Shown here: in pieces, positions 34,084-37,277 of the stretch
How the letters are laid out: each line of letters begins with the position of its first letter
Numbering within the stretch: the stretch's first letter is position 1
DNA from: an uncultured Pirellula sp.
Lineage (GTDB): Bacteria; Planctomycetota; Planctomycetia; Pirellulales; Pirellulaceae
DNA length: 37,277 nt
Direction of reading: 5' to 3'
Assembly: GCA_903892355.1 (NCBI GenBank)
Contig: CAITIE010000049.1
Location: 1-37,277 of the forward strand
Notes under the pieces: generated by a model
The model's input: only the letters and a program-made list of their open reading frames with translations
Databases searched by the model: none
What the model was told of the DNA's origin: nothing
Program-made: the position numbers and the translations under genes

Positions 34084-35124
34084 ATGATGATGAAAAAGTT
34101 GTTTTCGCAGCTATTTCGGTCTACGGGTCGTCCCCAAAGCAGGCGTTTCGGGATTGAGCGACTCGAAAGTCGCTCTTTAATGGCTGGAGATCTCTTTCAC
34201 AATTTTGTAACGCCTGAAGATGCTGACGGTAGTGGTGCCATCGATCCACTCGATGCTCTCGTCGTGGTCAACCAACTCAATCAACGTTTGAATTCGACTA
34301 CCGAGACGCCCAGTACCGATGGGCTGACACGGTTTGTCGATGTTGACGCTGATGATGCGCTCACACCACTCGATGCATTGGTAGTTATCAATCACATCAA
34401 TTCTATCCCGTTGGATTGTATCCACGGTTTACGAGTCAGCGATGTCGATGTTGACCGACGGGTCGGAAAGATCGAGTGGGCGATCGACAACCATGTGTTG
34501 CCACCAAACATCACGATGAACGATGCCGAGGGTGTCTTGGCAACACTTCGATCGGGTGGTCGTCCTGAATTAGGTGACCGGGTGCTAGATGGACAGTTGC
34601 AATGGAAGCAAGATAGGTTTCCCGAAGTCGGTGACCCAACTAAAGACCGCACTGGTGACCCAAGGTTTGGGGGCGACATGCCTCAGGTAGACCGATGGAT
34701 CGATTCACTGTCGAAGCGACTAACCGCATTTGGTGTACAGACACAAGTGATCACAAAGCTATCGAGCGAGATTGAAGAGGCGGCTCAAGATGGCAGTCCA
34801 ATGAGTCTCGATGGGATTGGTCGGCGTCTCAAAGAGTTAGGGGTTGATGTCGCTGCCGTTTTTCCGCAACTCAATCATTCTGGCAAGCCAGACTTACCAG
34901 ACCGGCCGGAACAACCTGACAACCCATTCATGCCGGCAATCGTTGTTACTGATCCGATCGCCGAATCAATCCTCGCACGTTTAAGGAATGCCAGGGTCGA
35001 TGAAAAGGTGATCGAAATCCTATCCAGAGAAATTTGGGATGCGATTCGCGCAGGGACCCCAATGGACTTACTCAAAGCGCGTGAGCGTCTAGAAGAACTA
35101 GGCGTCGATTGGGAGACCCTATAG
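34084..35124 (+). CDS. Dockerin-repeat surface protein with internal duplication
   Basis: 346 residues from the ATG triplet at 34084 (34024 is an alternative that adds 20 residues). The N-terminus RRFGIERLESRSLMAGDLF (20-38) matches the LE(P/S)R-x-LLAGD motif heading many planctomycetal exported proteins, thought to direct export or sorting. Two dockerin-like calcium loops follow: DADGSGAIDPLDALVVVNQL at 46-65 and DVDADDALTPLDALVVINHI at 86-105. A 54-residue unit then occurs twice, at about 203-256 and 290-343 (VITKLSSEIEEAAQDGSPM against VIEILSREIWDAIRAGTPM, both ending in LKELGVD or LEELGVD). Surface location is inferred. A weaker third copy lies beyond the TAG stop. Codon use is more AT-rich than in neighbouring genes. 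Confidence 0.75.
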   Translation: MMMKKLFSQLFRSTGRPQSRRFGIERLESRSLMAGDLFHNFVTPEDADGSGAIDPLDALVVVNQLNQRLNSTTETPSTDGLTRFVDVDADDALTPLDALVVINHINSIPLDCIHGLRVSDVDVDRRVGKIEWAIDNHVLPPNITMNDAEGVLATLRSGGRPELGDRVLDGQLQWKQDRFPEVGDPTKDRTGDPRFGGDMPQVDRWIDSLSKRLTAFGVQTQVITKLSSEIEEAAQDGSPMSLDGIGRRLKELGVDVAAVFPQLNHSGKPDLPDRPEQPDNPFMPAIVVTDPIAESILARLRNARVDEKVIEILSREIWDAIRAGTPMDLLKARERLEELGVDWETL

Positions 35125-35268
35125 CCTCCACTGAGCGACACGACGGTACGACCTCCTCTGGTTGAGCGGAGTGATCTGATGGAGATGCCACAACCGCTTA
35201 TCGGGCGTTTGGCAATCAATCGCGAGGTTTTAGCTAGCATATCGAAGGAAATTCGGGATACGGTCTGA
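35125..35268 (+). pseudogene. In-frame remnant of a third repeat beyond the dockerin-protein stop
   Basis: After TAG 35122-35124 the same frame stays open for 47 codons to TGA 35266. It encodes PLIGRLAINREVLASISKEI, which lines up with SILARLRNARVDEKVIEILS plus REI of the second repeat. The gene therefore probably once ran further and was shortened by the TAG, or the stop is suppressed. Confidence 0.5.
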
Positions 35269-35321
35269 TACCACGGCCCTGTTTGTGTCGTGTGAAATTA
35301 TGCCCCCAGCGGGATCCATGA

Positions 35322-35662
35322 ACGCATTTTGATCGTTCTAAAGACATAGAGCGACAGTTTGTTATCGCTACGGATACCGATTCAACGAATGGATCAACGA
35401 TTCGGGTCACCAGGAAAGCCGAAGCCGATCCGATTGAGATCGAGGACACGCCAGCGAGTCGGCGTCTGCGGATCTTGGAATTGCTCGGCGATGGCGTGAA
35501 GCGTCGTTCCACCTGCATCGCGAATCACCTGGGCTGCAGCCTCAAGACCGTCAAACGCGAGCTTGAAAGCCTCCGCTTGGCCGGCCGCATCGAGTTCATC
35601 TTGGCCGCAACGAGTTCATCGGTCCGAGCAAGACTGGGACCTACCAGCTAGTGGTAACGTGA
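35322..35662 (+). pseudogene. Frameshifted winged-helix C-terminus of a replication/AAA-type protein
   Basis: The plus frame from 35322 has no start codon but reads as protein: DIERQFVIATDTDS, TIRVTRKAEADPIEIED, then a helix-turn-helix (RRLRILELLGDG, STCIANHLGCSLKTVKRELE). It then meets a 20-bp tandem duplication (35583-35602 and 35603-35622, 17 of 20 identical) and ends at TAG 35649. Removing one copy restores GRIEFIGPSKTGTYQLVVT to a TGA at 35660, a typical winged-helix end. So this is a 5'-truncated, frameshifted gene remnant. The style resembles the C-terminal domain of RepA-like AAA proteins on planctomycetal mobile elements, which is my inference. Confidence 0.65.
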
Positions 35663-35759
35663 ATGCGATGTTGGATTTGCTACAATTCCATCATCGTTCG
35701 TTCGAACCGGTGGCTAATAGAAGACGTCATATAGACAATTCAAAGCAATTACATAAATC

Positions 35760-36602
35760 ATGTTCCAGGCGATATTTAAAGGTGTTATTGCTGTATCGCT
35801 TTGGCTTGGTGTTGGGGCCAGTATCTCTAGCTCTCAGCCACCCAAAGAGATCACCAACAGCATCGGAATGAAACTGGTGCTGATCCAGAAGGGGACATTC
35901 ATGATGGGTTCGCCAGAGAGCGAAGAAGGCCGCCAGGAGGACGAGACTCAACACGAAGTGACGATCAGCAAGGACTACTACCTTGGTGTGTACGAAGTAA
36001 CACAGGCACAGTACGAAAAGGTTATGGATAAGAATCCGAGTCACTTTCAAGGGGCCAAAGTTGGTAACGAGAATGCAGATCTCCCTGTAGAGAATGTTTC
36101 ATGGGACGATGCGGTCGAGTTTTGCAAAAAGCTATCGGACTTGCCTGAGGAGAAGAAAGCAGGTCGCGAGTATCGCTTACCTACGGAGGCAGAATGGGTA
36201 TACGCGTGTCGCGCTGGTAGCAAGACGGCTTATTCATTTGATGATGAAGAGGGCTTGCTACCTGAGTATTGTTGGTTTAAACGCAACAGTTCGCGTCGAA
36301 CACATACTGTTGGACTCCTGCAGCAAAACGCTTGGGGCCTATACGACATGCACGGAAATGTTTGGGAGTGGTGTAGCGACTGGTACGGTGAATACCCCGA
36401 TGGTACCGTCATCGATCCGACTGGCCCAAAAGGGGGCGTGTACCGAGTGAGCCGTGGCGGCAGTTGGATCAACGTTGCCGCGCTTTGTCGGTCGGCGCTA
36501 CGGAACTGGGACAAGCCGTCATTCCGGAACGACTACGACAGCTTCCGCGTGGCCCTGAGTCCATCCAACACGCCGCAAGGTAGTGACGAATTGAAACGCT
36601 GA
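35760..36602 (+). CDS. SUMF1/FGE-sulfatase domain protein, exported
   Basis: 280 residues. A short leader (FKGVIAVSLWLGVGASISSS) looks like a signal peptide. The rest is one formylglycine-generating-enzyme-like domain: NSIGMKLVLIQKGTFMMGSP, EVTQAQYEKVMDKNPSHF, PVENVSWDDAVEFCKKLSDL, YRLPTEAEWVYACRAGS, WGLYDMHGNVWEWCSDWYG, SRGGSWINVAALCRSALRN, and FRVALS. True FGE converts a sulfatase Cys to formylglycine with two active-site cysteines near the C-terminus; here the second aligns with Ser and the first is absent, so that reaction is unlikely. Many such domains in planctomycetes are fused to or paired with other enzymes and have unknown roles. No sulfatase is in the window. ATG 35760; no clear ribosome site. 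Confidence 0.88.
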   Translation: MFQAIFKGVIAVSLWLGVGASISSSQPPKEITNSIGMKLVLIQKGTFMMGSPESEEGRQEDETQHEVTISKDYYLGVYEVTQAQYEKVMDKNPSHFQGAKVGNENADLPVENVSWDDAVEFCKKLSDLPEEKKAGREYRLPTEAEWVYACRAGSKTAYSFDDEEGLLPEYCWFKRNSSRRTHTVGLLQQNAWGLYDMHGNVWEWCSDWYGEYPDGTVIDPTGPKGGVYRVSRGGSWINVAALCRSALRNWDKPSFRNDYDSFRVALSPSNTPQGSDELKR

Positions 36603-36629
36603 ATGAATCGCAATCGGAACCCCAAACCT

Positions 36630-36762
36630 GTGACCCTGTAAATCGAAATCGTGACCCTGTAAATTCTCAGGGGTTTTTGATGTGACCCTGTAAATGACCC
36701 TGTAAACGAAAAATCGTGACCCTGTAAATTTGGATCGGTCTTGAATTCGTGACCCTGTAACT
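36630..36762. repeat. Array of six short direct repeats GTGACCCTGTAAAT
   Basis: Copies start at 36630, 36651, 36682, 36694 (first base changed), 36716 and 36749 (truncated at the 3' end). Start-to-start spacings are 21, 31, 12, 22 and 33 bases, close to whole turns of the double helix. The copies are separated by unrelated sequence of variable length, too short and irregular for CRISPR. All are on the same strand. They begin 27 bases after the SUMF1 gene stop. Confidence 0.92.
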
Positions 36763-37277
36763 CGGGCTGCAAATAAGTTGCAAGTTGGTCGTGATGGATA
36801 GTGTTTCGAGTCGTCTCAAACAATGAAATCGGCGCGCGTCGTATTTCGCGTCGCGTGTGGTGTCGAAGTGCGAGTTTCCCAGGGGATTTGTAGGTTGTTC
36901 GGTTCCCGTCCTCTCTGTTAGCTTTCTGAAGCCCGTGCTGCAAAACCCTGGTTTTCCCATGGTTTTTCGCATATCTGGCCAGTTGCTTCGGAGTTCCTGC
37001 ACGTCCATGAACGTGCATGCTTGCACATGCTGCGTCGTCTAGTGCGCTGCCTTGATACCTGGTGAGTCGTCTTGTGAGTCGTCAGAGTCGCCTCGAAACC
37101 CTCGTTTCACGAGAGAAAACAGGTGGTTTTGCAGCAGAGGGGGTAGGATTCGAACTATCTGAGTGATGTTTTGGAGTACGGGGGCGGCGAGAATAGGCCG
37201 AAGCAAGCTATCACACGCTCGTAGGCTCTTGGGAAGTCAAAGTCCTGGCCCGATTGGCGTTGGTTGCCATCTGTCTA
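36763..37277. other. Gene-poor end of window with a tRNA 3'-end fragment
   Basis: No convincing gene is visible; the longest frames are Arg/His-rich on the minus strand and include the short repeats. At 37135-37155, CAGAGGGGGTAGGATTCGAAC is, on the minus strand, the 3' end of a tRNA: T-loop TTCGAAT, 3' T-stem CCTAC, acceptor strand CCCCTCT and discriminator G. The preceding bases (GATAG) do not pair with CCTAC and no 5' half follows, so it is not a tRNA gene. It may be an attachment-site copy left by, or belonging to, an integrated element. Confidence 0.5.

Noticed and set aside
36630-36762. Possible CRISPR array in the GTGACCCTGTAAAT repeats
   Set aside because: Repeats are only 14 bases, spacing is irregular (about 0-19 bases between copies), and no cas genes are visible.
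36533-37018. Minus-strand 161-residue ORF
   Set aside because: It runs antisense into the SUMF1 gene and translates the short repeats into QGH/YRVT strings; composition is Arg/His-rich and there is no family resemblance.
37090-37277. Intact tRNA gene
   Set aside because: Only the T-loop to acceptor 3' strand is present; the 5' T-stem does not pair and no D-arm, anticodon arm or matching 5' acceptor strand follows.

Overview
The window looks like chromosomal DNA from a planctomycete, most likely a Pirellulaceae relative (Rhodopirellula/Pirellula-like). This is inferred from gene content, not from a marker gene: a BBP7-type planctomycetal outer-membrane barrel, a secreted protein with the planctomycetal LE(S/P)R-x-L(L/M)A motif plus dockerin repeats, a formaldehyde-activating-enzyme homologue, a sugar dehydrogenase-PKD-cytochrome c fusion, multi-EF-hand and very long TPR secreted proteins, and a polar-flagellum gene set. 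There is no rRNA gene and no intact tRNA.

Layout. 1-2070 is gene-poor and repeat-rich: palindromic GGCCC..GGGCC elements, a decayed TPR-like fragment, a short receiver protein that lacks its phospho-Asp, a 16-bp perfect inverted repeat, and 2.4 copies of a 204-bp repeat. 2080-9150 (all minus strand) is a compact gene string, read 5' to 3' as hpf - small ORF - ptsN-like EIIA - HPr - enzyme I - RNase G/E - Na+/solute symporter - Fae homologue. No PTS permease is present, so the PTS part is probably regulatory; the order recalls the hpf-ptsN-npr part of the proteobacterial rpoN operon. 9470-13797 (plus) carries a secreted seven-EF-hand protein, a strong terminator, a secreted alpha/beta hydrolase and a DUF3253-like small protein. 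13911-20719 (minus) carries flgN-flgK-flgL, a CbiE-CbiT fusion of cobalamin synthesis and an LptF/LptG-type permease. 20856-22295 (minus) is the BBP7 barrel.

22672-25997 (plus) pairs a C-terminally truncated SecA-like ATPase with a DnaA-like protein lacking domains I-II. 26210-29050 (plus) is a periplasmic PQQ-type sugar dehydrogenase/cytochrome c fusion, convergent with an NAD-dependent sugar-nucleotide epimerase (29070-30050, minus). 30381-33860 (plus) is a 1159-residue secreted TPR protein. From about 33.9 kb to the end the DNA looks accessory: a dockerin surface protein with a degenerate extra repeat after its stop, a frameshifted winged-helix remnant broken by a 20-bp tandem duplication, a SUMF1-domain protein without FGE catalytic cysteines, an array of six GTGACCCTGTAAAT repeats, and a 21-bp match to the 3' end of a tRNA that could be an attachment-site scar.

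The best candidates for something new are the regulatory-PTS/RNase/Fae string with its unknown 63-residue ORF, the Fae homologue lacking the catalytic His, the SecA-like/DnaA-like pair, and the repeat array near 36.7 kb. All functional calls come from reading motifs by eye; no database search was run.
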